From the IMG/VR virus record IMGVR_UViG_3300029922_000001, positions 62,001 to 126,000 of that record: 64,000 nt of DNA; one strand, 5' to 3'. The translations under genes and the position numbers were made by a program. The DNA comes from a virus. Shown here in pieces: positions 33,521 to 44,381 of this stretch. A model generated the notes under the pieces. That model ran no database searches, was not told where the DNA came from, and saw only the letters and a list, made by a program, of their open reading frames with translations. How positions within the stretch are numbered: the first letter of the stretch is position 1; each line of letters opens with the position of its first letter.

Positions 33521-34877
33521 CAATATTTAAAGTTGAATATTCTAAATCTGGATAACTATATGAAGTTTGATGATATGAATACCATTTTAGTGTTGCAATA
33601 GACTCTTCATTTACTGGTACCTTTCTTTCACCTGGGGACCAAACAACACCAGGTATTGTTAAGGCAAAATTACTATAATCTAGTTTAAGACCCGATTGTA
33701 GAGCATTATTTAATGAATTGATGTATCCGTTGCCTACTAGTTTTTCTAAGACAGCAGAGGGTTGTAGAGGGCTATAAACCTCTACTATACCTTCGATCAA
33801 TCTACCACTAGAATAAATTAAAGTAGGGAAAGAGTTTTCATATGTGCGTTCTGGATATTCACTTAATGAATCATCCGCAAACTCTGCTGTTAAATTGTTT
33901 TTTATACTAAAGGTGGTATTGTAAATTACTTCATTTTGTATATGTGGTGTTTGAAAACCGGTGGTTAACCCTTTACCAAAATATTGATAAGAATTATAAG
34001 TACCACCCAAACCAGGTGCCAAATAAAGCTTAATGGTATTTCCCAAAATAGGAGTGATAATCTGTTCAAAATCATAATCCTGAGTAATATTTTGAAGACA
34101 ATTGTAAAGTGCAACTTGATAACTTCTATCTATTTTTAACGCTTTAATTGTTACTGATGCGGTTAACTCTTCTTTGGAATTTGCAGTAATAGTAATAGTG
34201 TCAATTAAACATGGACCAATCAAGCCATTACCTAATGACCATAATAAAAATGTTGGACTTTTAATGGTTTTAGTTGTGACAATATCGGTGTCGTCTATGA
34301 ATACAAGAAATTTGGAGCCGTCTGGTAAAGAACTTCCTAATTGTAATGTTCTATGTATTTTATCAGCCCCAGAAACCATAATATTGGAAATTAATTTTTG
34401 ATTTTGATCTAAAATAGAAACTAATAATGACGATTTTTGACTTAATAGTTCCTCAAATTCAATCACATTATCTACTGAAACTAGTCTAGTTTCATCATTA
34501 TAGCTTAATATTTCTGTTTTAATAGCTAATGGAGTACCATAAACTGCTAATCCAGCCAAAGACCATAAAGAAGCAAAACTAGCCTGTACAAAGCCTTGCG
34601 CTGGTGAAAAAATAGGAACTTGAAATGATATGCCTAAATCCAATGTACTTCCAGCAATGTTGATTTTATCTACAGCACCAATCATAGGTGTTGGCTCTAA
34701 ACGAGTGTTGAATCCAACCTCCATATTCGACACAGGAAAGATATGATGATGTTTAATATCACTAATATCTGCGCTAAACAAGATGTCTTTATAGTTACCT
34801 GGCACTAAAGCTACAATATCATTGTAACCCTTATTATAACCAAAAATCTCTAAAAACTCTTCTAAATATTCTATCAT
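33516..34877 (-). CDS. Virion-type protein, beta-rich, 453 aa
   Basis: No family was recognised. A short acidic N-terminal part is followed by repeated beta-strand patterns with many Ser, Thr, Leu and Gly residues and few charges. It lies in the reverse structural block. ATG 34877 overlaps the upstream stop (TGA) by 4 nt (ATGA), so the two are translationally coupled. It might be a tail or baseplate component; there is no motif to say which. No signal peptide or membrane segment is seen. Confidence 0.7.
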   Translation of the reverse strand: MIEYLEEFLEIFGYNKGYNDIVALVPGNYKDILFSADISDIKHHHIFPVSNMEVGFNTRLEPTPMIGAVDKINIAGSTLDLGISFQVPIFSPAQGFVQASFASLWSLAGLAVYGTPLAIKTEILSYNDETRLVSVDNVIEFEELLSQKSSLLVSILDQNQKLISNIMVSGADKIHRTLQLGSSLPDGSKFLVFIDDTDIVTTKTIKSPTFLLWSLGNGLIGPCLIDTITITANSKEELTASVTIKALKIDRSYQVALYNCLQNITQDYDFEQIITPILGNTIKLYLAPGLGGTYNSYQYFGKGLTTGFQTPHIQNEVIYNTTFSIKNNLTAEFADDSLSEYPERTYENSFPTLIYSSGRLIEGIVEVYSPLQPSAVLEKLVGNGYINSLNNALQSGLKLDYSNFALTIPGVVWSPGERKVPVNEESIATLKWYSYHQTSYSYPDLEYSTLNIV

Positions 34878-37348
34878 ATTGCATTTTCCACAGTTACCAA
34901 ATCACTAATTGTCCACAAAACTCTATTGTCACTAGTGACATTAAAATTATTTCCAACCTGCACGTACATATAATCAATAGTATCAAATAAATCCGTAGTG
35001 GCACCTAATAATGTTTTAGTTCCACGTAATGTACCTTGTGTCAAGGTTGTAGTTAGGGTGTTTGTAGCTCCAGTAATAGTATTTCTAGCATAAACAGTTA
35101 ACAGTATATCATTAGTTAAAGCAGTTGCGGCAGGTGGAGTAGCACTCGAATTTGTAACAACAGGAGTACCTAATAAATCATTTGTTAAGGTTAATAATGG
35201 TACATTAGCCACCAATCGTGATGGTTTATTTGTCACTTCACCAGTAATGTAAACGCCATTACTGGACATCTGAGTACCAGGTTGACCATAATCAAGAAAG
35301 CCATATACAGTAATAGGTAATGTTCCAGAAATTTCAGAGAAACCAGTAACAGTTAATGGATTGGTATAATCTGAAGTTCCATAGCTTGTTGAATTAGTAG
35401 TGTATGTACTATTTGAACCAGTAGATTGCATCGCTATTTGAAGTAATCCTAAAGCATCCGTTGGGAAATATAAAGCAATATAATGGTCCCCTGCTGGTAA
35501 TTGAATAAAATTATTAAATGTTATAAAGCAATTAGTTGTCAATGTTGAATTAGTACTGAAATTCGCAAAAGCAAATGAAGATGATCCATATTGGCTAGTT
35601 GGTACACTTGTTCCAGAAGTAGAAGTTCCCCAATAAAAAGCCTGTATTCCATCTAACAAAGTCAATAAGGTAGCTAATGTTCCATTACTTACTGGTATTA
35701 ATGGAATATTGACACCACCCAATAAGCATCCTGTACTGGTAACGTGAATCAATAAAAAGTTATTGTTGATAATGTAATATCCATTAGGTGTGCAACTATC
35801 TGGAATTGGTGGCGAAATATATTTAAATCCACCAATTGGCGATAAACATAAACTTTCTATATTTCCGATTACATTAGAATTTCGATATATATTGTAGGTA
35901 GTATTTGCATTTGTAGTCCAGTTTAATTGATTAGCAATATAAATACTGTTACCATTTGATGCAGTAACCACCAAGGGTGTCGGTGCGCTTTCTAAGCCGT
36001 TTATATCAACACCAGTAATATTGTAAATTATCGTTCCTGTGGTTAAACTACCATTTGGTAAGTCAATAGTGGTTACAGTTACTGCGCTACTGACTGGCGG
36101 CGTGGCTGCGGAATTAGCTTGTTGTTTAGATATTAAATCTCCCCTAAAAATACCCAAAGTATGCATTGTGTCTTGCTGTTTATTAAGACTAAAATAAGCC
36201 TTAGAAAAAGATGTTGGAAATTCAAATCGTTGTAAATTGTTAAAACTAATACCAGGAGCGTATGAATTTACTGCTTCAAATGGTTGCCCTGCCCAATATT
36301 GAACGAAGCTTTGTCCTCCACCATCAATGGCGTTTGTATATTGCACTAAACTTTGAATAAGATTTGCAGCACTAGTGTAATTAAGACTTGTACCAATAGA
36401 TTTTTTTAAAGTGTTATAATCATTAATTAATCCAGTTTGTTCTGTTGTACTCAATCCAGTTGTTAAAGAATAAAGATTTTGTATATCTTGAATTTGATAA
36501 TTATTTGAAGTAACTAATGTTGGGCTATTTGGATTAGAAACCAGTAGCTTAGCAATAGGTAATACGTCATTTGGTATATATGGAAAATATGTACTTACAT
36601 CAGGATAACATAATACAGGAGCATTAAAAAAAGTATTAATTTTAGGTTGATATATGAATGTAACTCTAGTTTGAGCAGGAAAACTACTGCCTACAATTCC
36701 ATAACTAATACTACTATTGCCAATACCAATAGAAGGACTAGATGGGCTGACATAAAGAACTCCAGTATTTAAATCTCCATCAGAGAATTCAATAACCGTA
36801 TTATTCACAACGGCTTTAATAGGAAATCCTAAATTAAAAACACTTTTAATGTCTTGAACGGTAATATAAGTTTGATTAGTTGTTGCGACATTAGTCGTTA
36901 CGGTATTTAATACAGTGGATGCTTTGGTGAGTTCTGAATATTTCAAACCAAGTAGAACGCCGTAATAATAATTAGGATCTACTGAGTTTTCTGTGTAAGT
37001 CATTGCAAAACTAGTAGCAATAGGCACTGTCTGAGTAGGGATATTAACGATTTGCCCCTTAAATCCAACTTGCCCTCTATTAACAAGCACTTGACGACTC
37101 ATTAAATCAGTTGTTGTTGGTGACATGCCATTAGGATTAGCTTGTGTGGGCGTAACTAAGAAACCGTTAGGAACATCTAAAATACCGAAATAAGGTAAAC
37201 CATTAGTGGCTAAAGAATTAATCTGTTCAAGTTCAAATAAAGCTGTGCCAGGTGTATTGGTATCCCCAATTCCAGAATTAATTAAAGTATAGGCGTTTCC
37301 TATGCTTCTCACTAAATCATAAATATATTCTTTGATGACTATTGGCAT
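34874..37348 (-). CDS. Large beta-rich virion protein, 824 aa
   Basis: No family was recognised. It is a Thr/Ser/Asn/Gly-rich, low-charge protein typical of tail fibre or baseplate adhesins. It includes a fibronectin-like segment near residues 440-500 (TGTIIYNITGVDINGLESAPTP) and other beta-sandwich-like stretches. No catalytic motif is seen. ATG 37348 follows TATAAA by 6 nt; an in-frame ATG at 37363 would add five residues. The 3' end overlaps the next gene by 4 nt and uses TGA. Confidence 0.74.
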   Translation of the reverse strand: MPIVIKEYIYDLVRSIGNAYTLINSGIGDTNTPGTALFELEQINSLATNGLPYFGILDVPNGFLVTPTQANPNGMSPTTTDLMSRQVLVNRGQVGFKGQIVNIPTQTVPIATSFAMTYTENSVDPNYYYGVLLGLKYSELTKASTVLNTVTTNVATTNQTYITVQDIKSVFNLGFPIKAVVNNTVIEFSDGDLNTGVLYVSPSSPSIGIGNSSISYGIVGSSFPAQTRVTFIYQPKINTFFNAPVLCYPDVSTYFPYIPNDVLPIAKLLVSNPNSPTLVTSNNYQIQDIQNLYSLTTGLSTTEQTGLINDYNTLKKSIGTSLNYTSAANLIQSLVQYTNAIDGGGQSFVQYWAGQPFEAVNSYAPGISFNNLQRFEFPTSFSKAYFSLNKQQDTMHTLGIFRGDLISKQQANSAATPPVSSAVTVTTIDLPNGSLTTGTIIYNITGVDINGLESAPTPLVVTASNGNSIYIANQLNWTTNANTTYNIYRNSNVIGNIESLCLSPIGGFKYISPPIPDSCTPNGYYIINNNFLLIHVTSTGCLLGGVNIPLIPVSNGTLATLLTLLDGIQAFYWGTSTSGTSVPTSQYGSSSFAFANFSTNSTLTTNCFITFNNFIQLPAGDHYIALYFPTDALGLLQIAMQSTGSNSTYTTNSTSYGTSDYTNPLTVTGFSEISGTLPITVYGFLDYGQPGTQMSSNGVYITGEVTNKPSRLVANVPLLTLTNDLLGTPVVTNSSATPPAATALTNDILLTVYARNTITGATNTLTTTLTQGTLRGTKTLLGATTDLFDTIDYMYVQVGNNFNVTSDNRVLWTISDLVTVENAI

Positions 37349-37354
37349 AACTAT

Positions 37355-37360
37355 TTTATA
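37355..37360 (-). promoter_or_regulatory. TTGTATAAA element 6 nt before ATG 37348
   Basis: It reads TTG-TATAAA-ATAGTT-ATG on the reverse strand, without an SD. Confidence 0.5.
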
Positions 37361-37369
37361 CAAATTTTT

Positions 37370-38248
37370 TCACAGACTGATACCAAACTTAGCCAAAATA
37401 TAAGCCTTCAAAGCTGGTGGCATAAGCGGATTCCCTGTCCAATAAGATTGGAAATTCGTATAAGATTTTGCCCAATGTTGAATTGCTAACAACAATTGTG
37501 AGTTCAAATTATTTTGAGAAACATCAGTTAAGGCTTTAGCTTTAATGATGGCAGGCAATAAATTGACTGCCATATTTTCTTCTGCAAAACCAGGATAACA
37601 TTGATTTCGTCTTACATCATAAATTGTAGTATTACCCACAATAATATCATTACCCCCAGTACGAGTATAAGAATTTAAATCGACCAAAAATCTATACAAT
37701 TCAACAGCGGTTTGTCCACTAGATAAACTAGGCGATGTACCAGGTGGAGTTAAACCATTTAATAATTTACTATTTAAAACATCTATACTGTAATTTGCAA
37801 TATTAACTAAAGGCTCAGTAAAAGTAATAATAATTTCCGCAGATACAGGTGTTGCGGGTGGTCCTATGGTTGGTTCAGACATAACCAAATAAATAGATCC
37901 CATCAAATATACGCCTTGCACGGTTTCACTAGAATTATTGGGGTAATATTTAGCTAATTCACCAGAATTGTATGTATATAAATTAGCTAACAACGTATAG
38001 TTAGTAGCAGCACTTGTATTGCTAAATTGATTTCCTTCTCTAATAAATCCAGGTCCAATGTTAATTACAGTCCCAGTGCCAATATTTAAGATATCATAAC
38101 CGAAAGCAAGAACCTTTTGCGTATTCGGTGTTGTTATATACCCACCTAACGCAAATTCTTGTAAATTAGACATTACACCCTGACTGCCATTAACAGTGTT
38201 TATGGCAGTTACTAAATTTGAATAATGTTGTACTAAACTATCTTCCAT
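37370..38248 (-). CDS. Virion-block protein, 292 aa
   Basis: No family was recognised. An N-terminal helical segment (NLVTAINTVNGSQGV) is followed by beta-rich sequence (INIGPGFIREGNQF and following), then a helical C-terminal part. The beginning looks similar in style to the N-terminus of the 1753-aa protein (helix, then beta), which might reflect a shared docking part. AGGAG lies before ATG 38248, and the start overlaps the upstream stop by 1 nt (TAATG). Confidence 0.7.
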   Translation of the reverse strand: MEDSLVQHYSNLVTAINTVNGSQGVMSNLQEFALGGYITTPNTQKVLAFGYDILNIGTGTVINIGPGFIREGNQFSNTSAATNYTLLANLYTYNSGELAKYYPNNSSETVQGVYLMGSIYLVMSEPTIGPPATPVSAEIIITFTEPLVNIANYSIDVLNSKLLNGLTPPGTSPSLSSGQTAVELYRFLVDLNSYTRTGGNDIIVGNTTIYDVRRNQCYPGFAEENMAVNLLPAIIKAKALTDVSQNNLNSQLLLAIQHWAKSYTNFQSYWTGNPLMPPALKAYILAKFGISL

Positions 38249-41200
38249 TATTGACTCCTAATTATTAGCAAATCACCAGGTGGGGCACCGTAATTTGCAT
38301 CACTAATATCATTCATTGTCTTACCTACACCTATATATACAATACTATCGGCATAACCTAATGAAATTGGTGTAGCATGACCAACTGAATACGAAGTATT
38401 TGGATCAATAAATCCATAATCATTTGCTGACAATAATGTTTGTTGTGCAGTTGGTACATTACCAGAATTGGTTACAACATAAGAACTAATAAGAATCTTA
38501 TCCGCGCTTAAACTAGCTGATGTATTACCACCGTCTATTTCAAAAGTATATAATTCTTGAACAGGCACAATATTGAATACCAAAGTGTATGGTTGAGTAA
38601 GTGTGTTGCTGTTACTGATTGGAGTGTCGCCACCACCAGCATTAGGTGTTAAGCTAATCTTTGTAAAACCTAATGAACTAACAGTATCGGCATTAATAAC
38701 CACACCGTTAATCTTTAAGACAAAATTCTTAGGAACACTAATAGACCACTGATATGTATTTGAAGTGTTAAGTGCTAAATAGTGCTTCAAAACATAAGTG
38801 TAAGCAGTACCATTAGTGGTGACAATGCTAGGCAACGCAAATCCACTATTGTAATATTTCTCTTGATTTGTTCTAAGTTGGGTTTGCGCATTAACCGTCC
38901 AAGTTTCTTCCCAACCATGACTAAACCACTTAACTTCGATAGGTGTATCAGTAGTTATTGCTTCAGTTGGCGCTCTACTAAGGAAGTAATCAACCTGTAA
39001 TGGATAGAATACACCATTAGTCAATAGAATAGCAGAGGAATTATTTGTTTCAATAACTGCATTTGTTGGTTGCCAATTATTAATGATATAACTATCATTA
39101 AATGTAACTCTAACACCGTCTCTACATACCACCTGAATATAGTAATAAGTTTGTTCTGATAATAATGGAGCAAAAGACCCAACAAATCTAGCTCTATAAT
39201 AATCAATATTTGGGCTGATAGGAACGGTGTTATATTGATAATAGGCTTGAGAAACACCAGTATTTAAGCTATTGGAATTAATAAATTTAATTACTGAGTT
39301 ATTTAAATCAAATCCACCTGTGAAATTGCCGTCCATGTTTTGTACGCTATCAACAGTAGATGCCACCCAGAAGCATTGCCAAGCTGGGTAACGACTTAAT
39401 GAACCATAAACATTTTGTATTTCACCATCTAATTTTTTACGTACAACAAAATAAATATTAGAATTTGGATCTACCCATTGATATTCGGTTCCATCATAAA
39501 CGGCTCTTGGGTATAATGAAATTTCCTGAGTGTAAGGTAATTCATTAGCTGTCCAACTCCAATAACCATCCACAGTATATACACCAGCTTGTTCTCTTAA
39601 ATTATTAGGTCCTGGCAGTTGAGGGATATCAGAACGATTGAACGCTCCTAATGCTAATGGTGTTTGATATCTAAATAACAATTGAGTTAAATTAGTATCT
39701 GGCAACCATGCACCATCAATAGATTGAGCAATATGACCTATTTTACTAATAGTTGTGTTACGTAAACCAATTAGAATATTTCCACCAATCACTTCTACGG
39801 AATTCATAGATACAGTATTGTATTTCTTGAGAACAATCCAATACAGAACATTGTGTGTAGGAGCAAAAATGTTGTTATTAGGGAATGTAAATTCTAATAA
39901 AGTTTGAGTACTAGATAAACTGTTAATGGGAACAGGTGAACTAATAGCATAATTCGAACCTGATACTAACATGATACTATCACTTGGTTGAGTTCCGCTG
40001 GCAGCATGAATTTCGGCAACAATTACATCGTTATCTGAGTTTAACAACGTAGTAAAATCACATTGAATTTGTAGGGATATAGAAGCAATTGAATTACTAC
40101 CAGATGTATATTTGATGGGTATTGCAAAACTCTCTCCAACCCACGCTGTAAATAAATCAATAGTGTTTACATAAGTGTAATCTAGGTTAGATACTGTAAA
40201 ATTACTATTATTATAAACAGTTAATAATGGTACACCTGTTCCAATTAACCAAGTACCTCCATTGAAAAATCTATTAGACCAATCTATATCATTTAATGGA
40301 GTACCTGTTGTTATAGGATTTGATGGTATTTGAGTTGGAGCAGAAGTGCTATTATCCACTGAGTTGGAGTCACTAATAAGTCTACCACCAACAATGCTAC
40401 CACCAAAGCGTACAACAGACCAATATGATGCATTTGCATCTAGATTTAACACAGCACCAAATGTAAATTGTATTTTAGGTATTGGTAGAGTGTAATTAAA
40501 TACTGGAATAGCACTATATGGAATTAGATCACTACTACTTAATAAAGTTGAACCTGGTATACCATTATTGTCTAAGTAAACCTCTAAAATTAAACCTTGA
40601 GTAGCTACATTACCCACGGCAGCTACAGCATCATTAAGTTCAATTGCCAATGGAAGACCAATACTAGTAATAGTGCTTACTTCAGATGTATTAAAAGCAA
40701 AAGCAGTATCATATTCAATGATTTTAGCTATACCAGAGCGTGGATTTTGTATTAGATCACTATCGCTAATTGCTGCTGCGGGATCTTGATACGTATAACG
40801 TGTTTCAAGAATACCTGGACTCAATCCAGATGGTGCAATAGTAAATGAGTCTGCTCTAACCTGTGTATAATCATTAACCTGATTTTCGTTACCAACAGTA
40901 ACTCCACTATCATTACCATATGAACTTTCAATATTATTACTCCAATATGGAATGCTACTTATGGTGTATTGTGTTATATTCATAGCCACTGACTGAACAC
41001 CAATAAAGCTCTGTTCGTGTTCCCTAGTGTCAATAACATAAAACACATTACCCTCATCTAAATACTGTTGAATCATATCCGCAATTTGACTAGCGGTATA
41101 ACCTTGATCCTGTAACTGAGTGGTATATTCTTCTTCAGTAGGGGGTCTATTTAAAGTACCTGGAGGGTTAACCTCTCTCATATACAAAGGTCGAGATTCT

Positions 41201-43509
41201 CCCATGAATAAATCTGGCACAACTCCTGCATATCCATATGCAGACCATTCATTAATAGTATTCAACGTCGAAGACGTATAATAACCGGCTACAGATTGAC
41301 CCAAAGATAACCTTCTATTATAAGCATCTTGATTCAGATAATATAATGATGAATCAATATACCAATCTTTAATTATGACACTAGTATCATATGCCTGAAG
41401 ATATAAACGCAAAGTATAGTCTAAAGTAACGCCAGTGCCACCAGGGTAAATTCCTTGATAATTACATTGATCTGATGATTGTAAGAAAATTTCTAAAGGT
41501 GCATTAACAGGTAACCATTGATTAGTTAAATAAAGATTATTTGAATCAAATCTTACTAACTCTGTAGATGGTGCAACTCCACAAAAATCAGCAATAGATA
41601 TTCTTTCATCACTGTTGAATTGTATAGCTAATGGTTCATTAGGCAATCTGGCAATAACCGAATTATCAACAGGTGCTTTAAGGTAATTTCTAAATAGAAT
41701 CGAACCAATTGAATTGGGGTCAACAAAACTAGATGTAGTATCTGCTAAAACTGGATTAACATCAGCAAAACCTACTGTGATCAAAAATTGAGCATAATTA
41801 TTAAGCCATTCATATAATCCAGACCTTAAACTAACAACAAAAGAATATAAGGCTGGCAAAGTATATTGAACTAAATCTAAACTTCCAAGTGGTTCTTCAG
41901 CTATGTCATAAGGCACTTGTTTTGACCATACAACGTCGATATCTTGTAAGGTGGGACTAAACGTACCATTCCAACTAGAAAGGTTATTATTCGTGAATAA
42001 ATTTCTGCCAACTACATTAGATAATACGTTGTTGCGATATTGATCGTTAGAACCTTTGACAATGAATTTAGCTAAAGCAATGTAGTTATTAGGGATTTCT
42101 GGGAAGTATTTGAATTTTTCCCAATCAGCTTGTGTAAATTTAGCTTCAACTGGAGGACCCAATAAGAATTCATATTGCATATATTGAGACGCACCCTGTG
42201 TAATGGCTACTAAGACAACACCCATATATTGATCTTTAGTTAAAGATGCAATACCATTCAAGCTATTTGGTATAGAATTACTTGGTATTAAGTTGTATGT
42301 TTGATTGATGATATATTGACTAGGTGGATCAATAAAAACAGCCGAACCATCTTCCATAACTGCATTAGAGTAGTTGTTAGCAATAAGATAAGTTATTCCA
42401 TTATATGGACTAGTTGTAGACCAAGTAAATAGAGAATTATTTTTATTATAAAAGAAGCTTTTTCGTGGTCCAATAATGACATCACTACTATTAAGAATAG
42501 TAGCGGCAGGTTGAGTTGGTGTACTACCAGCTTTAGTATAGCTTTGGGTATCAGCATCCCCGAAATACATGATAAATAATTTTTCTATTCCATTAGACCA
42601 TGATGAATCAGTTATGTGTGTGGATGTTAATGAAAAAGTTAATGTATACAAGTTCTTAGTTGTATCAAAATAAATTCTAAAGTTATTAATTTGAATTGGT
42701 ATCGTACCTGCGTTGGGTTGACTGACATACTGATTGGTGCTTTTATTAAAATATAAATTACCAAAAGTAGTTAATGTAAAGTCAACAGGCATTTGTGATA
42801 TCGTGTATGACCCAGCCCCTATCAAATCTGAATTAATCACATTACGAAATGTTCTACAGCCTTGGAAATAGCTAGAATCTAAATCAAGTTGGTAACTTCC
42901 ACTAGTATAAGCTGAACCTGTAGAGTTATTAATAGCGATAATTCTTGCCGTTTCCCAAAGATGAACCCTAGCAAAGCTTGAACCAGTCCAAGCTACTGGG
43001 TAACTATATCCCAATCTATTAACACTACCCGTTTCACCCGTAGATGCAGTATTGTTTTTATTTAAATACGCATTATTAGTATTAGCAATAGGCGTTTGAG
43101 CTAAATTGTAATAAAACCAAGAATTATAATCCCAAACTTCCCATCCTTCAGTACAACAAGGACCATCTAACAACCACGTTCTTGGTGTTGTGGCGGGAAG
43201 TTGAGGAAAGCCAATTGGTGACGTGAAGCCAGCAGATGAATCTGCAAAGCGACTATCAAAACAATCTAAATAACCTTGAGTTGCAAATAATGGTGTATCT
43301 GACACACCAAAAGTTAAGTTATCTTTTAATGAAATATTATTGTCGTGATAGAAAGTTGAAATTCTTAATTTTGCTAACAATGCTTCCAATGATAGTTGAA
43401 CACCAGGATTTTTATCTAAATCCCCCAATGCACCATTTAGTGCTAAATTTATTTTAGAAATACTATCAAATAAATTCTTATATGTGGTTCTGGTAATTTG
43501 TGTTGACAT
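38248..43509 (-). CDS. Giant adhesin or tail-fibre-type protein with PA14-like domain, 1753 aa
   Basis: This is probably a virion surface protein that contacts host glycans. The sequence is very rich in Ser, Thr, Asn, Tyr and Gly and low in charge. Around residues 940-1060 and 1110-1210 are beta-sandwich segments of the kind found in surface proteins (LDNNGIPGSTLL, then LNLDANASYWSVVRFGG). Around 1390-1530 is a PA14-like region (YYYIQVVCRDGVRVTFNDSY, then TNGVFYPLQVDYF). PA14 domains often bind sugars. No long helical tape-measure pattern is present. The start overlaps the neighbouring stop by 1 nt, with no SD. The exact structural role is inferred. Confidence 0.78.
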   Translation of the reverse strand: MSTQITRTTYKNLFDSISKINLALNGALGDLDKNPGVQLSLEALLAKLRISTFYHDNNISLKDNLTFGVSDTPLFATQGYLDCFDSRFADSSAGFTSPIGFPQLPATTPRTWLLDGPCCTEGWEVWDYNSWFYYNLAQTPIANTNNAYLNKNNTASTGETGSVNRLGYSYPVAWTGSSFARVHLWETARIIAINNSTGSAYTSGSYQLDLDSSYFQGCRTFRNVINSDLIGAGSYTISQMPVDFTLTTFGNLYFNKSTNQYVSQPNAGTIPIQINNFRIYFDTTKNLYTLTFSLTSTHITDSSWSNGIEKLFIMYFGDADTQSYTKAGSTPTQPAATILNSSDVIIGPRKSFFYNKNNSLFTWSTTSPYNGITYLIANNYSNAVMEDGSAVFIDPPSQYIINQTYNLIPSNSIPNSLNGIASLTKDQYMGVVLVAITQGASQYMQYEFLLGPPVEAKFTQADWEKFKYFPEIPNNYIALAKFIVKGSNDQYRNNVLSNVVGRNLFTNNNLSSWNGTFSPTLQDIDVVWSKQVPYDIAEEPLGSLDLVQYTLPALYSFVVSLRSGLYEWLNNYAQFLITVGFADVNPVLADTTSSFVDPNSIGSILFRNYLKAPVDNSVIARLPNEPLAIQFNSDERISIADFCGVAPSTELVRFDSNNLYLTNQWLPVNAPLEIFLQSSDQCNYQGIYPGGTGVTLDYTLRLYLQAYDTSVIIKDWYIDSSLYYLNQDAYNRRLSLGQSVAGYYTSSTLNTINEWSAYGYAGVVPDLFMGESRPLYMREVNPPGTLNRPPTEEEYTTQLQDQGYTASQIADMIQQYLDEGNVFYVIDTREHEQSFIGVQSVAMNITQYTISSIPYWSNNIESSYGNDSGVTVGNENQVNDYTQVRADSFTIAPSGLSPGILETRYTYQDPAAAISDSDLIQNPRSGIAKIIEYDTAFAFNTSEVSTITSIGLPLAIELNDAVAAVGNVATQGLILEVYLDNNGIPGSTLLSSSDLIPYSAIPVFNYTLPIPKIQFTFGAVLNLDANASYWSVVRFGGSIVGGRLISDSNSVDNSTSAPTQIPSNPITTGTPLNDIDWSNRFFNGGTWLIGTGVPLLTVYNNSNFTVSNLDYTYVNTIDLFTAWVGESFAIPIKYTSGSNSIASISLQIQCDFTTLLNSDNDVIVAEIHAASGTQPSDSIMLVSGSNYAISSPVPINSLSSTQTLLEFTFPNNNIFAPTHNVLYWIVLKKYNTVSMNSVEVIGGNILIGLRNTTISKIGHIAQSIDGAWLPDTNLTQLLFRYQTPLALGAFNRSDIPQLPGPNNLREQAGVYTVDGYWSWTANELPYTQEISLYPRAVYDGTEYQWVDPNSNIYFVVRKKLDGEIQNVYGSLSRYPAWQCFWVASTVDSVQNMDGNFTGGFDLNNSVIKFINSNSLNTGVSQAYYQYNTVPISPNIDYYRARFVGSFAPLLSEQTYYYIQVVCRDGVRVTFNDSYIINNWQPTNAVIETNNSSAILLTNGVFYPLQVDYFLSRAPTEAITTDTPIEVKWFSHGWEETWTVNAQTQLRTNQEKYYNSGFALPSIVTTNGTAYTYVLKHYLALNTSNTYQWSISVPKNFVLKINGVVINADTVSSLGFTKISLTPNAGGGDTPISNSNTLTQPYTLVFNIVPVQELYTFEIDGGNTSASLSADKILISSYVVTNSGNVPTAQQTLLSANDYGFIDPNTSYSVGHATPISLGYADSIVYIGVGKTMNDISDANYGAPPGDLLIIRSQ

Positions 43510-44381
43510 TAGTTTGGTGCTGCACTTAAAATTGAAACATTATTTGGTCCAAATTCTATTTCTTTATACAATTCTTTGGCTTGGATTTCAAAAGTTGAAC
43601 CATATAAGAGCGCCTTATTCTCACCTTTGTCTGTTGGCTTAATATCAGAAGCGAATACATCAAACAATAGTCTAATTGGTTTACGTAAAAACAATTGCAT
43701 ATTCACGATATTGTTAAATACTTGCTCTGGGCTGTAATTATCAGGCAAAGTGTTAAGTGCAATTTTTACCATATCATTAGATGGAACGTTATTCCAGCTT
43801 CCGTTAACTTTGTTTGCGCGTTGAATATCTCGCCAAAACAAAGTATACGCATGATATGCTAACACAGCAGAAGGTGTTATTGGGAGTGGTAAATTGCCGT
43901 TTGTAACACTCCAAAGGTCTTGTAACCCTGTAGACGCTTCTGCAATGTATGGTTGTAAAACAGCATTTATGTCAGGTTGATTAAGGAAGTATTCAGGGGA
44001 TAGAATTTGCGCATCTGTAAATGGGCAAAGGCTACAAACCCAAATAAATCTATGCTTTCTCATAACTTCATTTACTAGACGAGTAAATTCCAAAATACTT
44101 CTTTCACTATTTTCTTTATCATTGCTTTGTGCATAACAACTAATAGTAAACTTATATTCTTGTTGGCGAACACGAAAAGCTTTAAATGTTGGTGTAACAT
44201 TTGTTCCAAAAATAGAAATAGCAGGAGTGTCTGTGTTTGGAATAATAGTTCTGTCGCCAAAATACCATCCGACTACAGGCTTATCATAAATAGTAGGTAA
44301 GAACTTACCAGCAGAAACTTCTTTCTTTGGTAAATCATTAAAAATAATGCCTAATATTGTATCATATGCCTGTTCTAACAT
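43509..44381 (-). CDS. Putative neck or tail-completion protein, 290 aa
   Basis: No definite family was assigned. It lies between the connector-like protein and the giant fibre gene, a place where neck and tail-completion proteins occur. The first 120 residues have an alpha/beta pattern (TPAISIFGTN, then FRVRQQEYKFTISCYAQSNDKENSERSILEFTRLVNEVM) reminiscent of tail terminator or neck proteins. The C-terminal part is less typical. GAGGGAG precedes the ATG, and the start shares TAATG with the upstream gene. Confidence 0.62.
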   Translation of the reverse strand: MLEQAYDTILGIIFNDLPKKEVSAGKFLPTIYDKPVVGWYFGDRTIIPNTDTPAISIFGTNVTPTFKAFRVRQQEYKFTISCYAQSNDKENSERSILEFTRLVNEVMRKHRFIWVCSLCPFTDAQILSPEYFLNQPDINAVLQPYIAEASTGLQDLWSVTNGNLPLPITPSAVLAYHAYTLFWRDIQRANKVNGSWNNVPSNDMVKIALNTLPDNYSPEQVFNNIVNMQLFLRKPIRLLFDVFASDIKPTDKGENKALLYGSTFEIQAKELYKEIEFGPNNVSILSAAPN

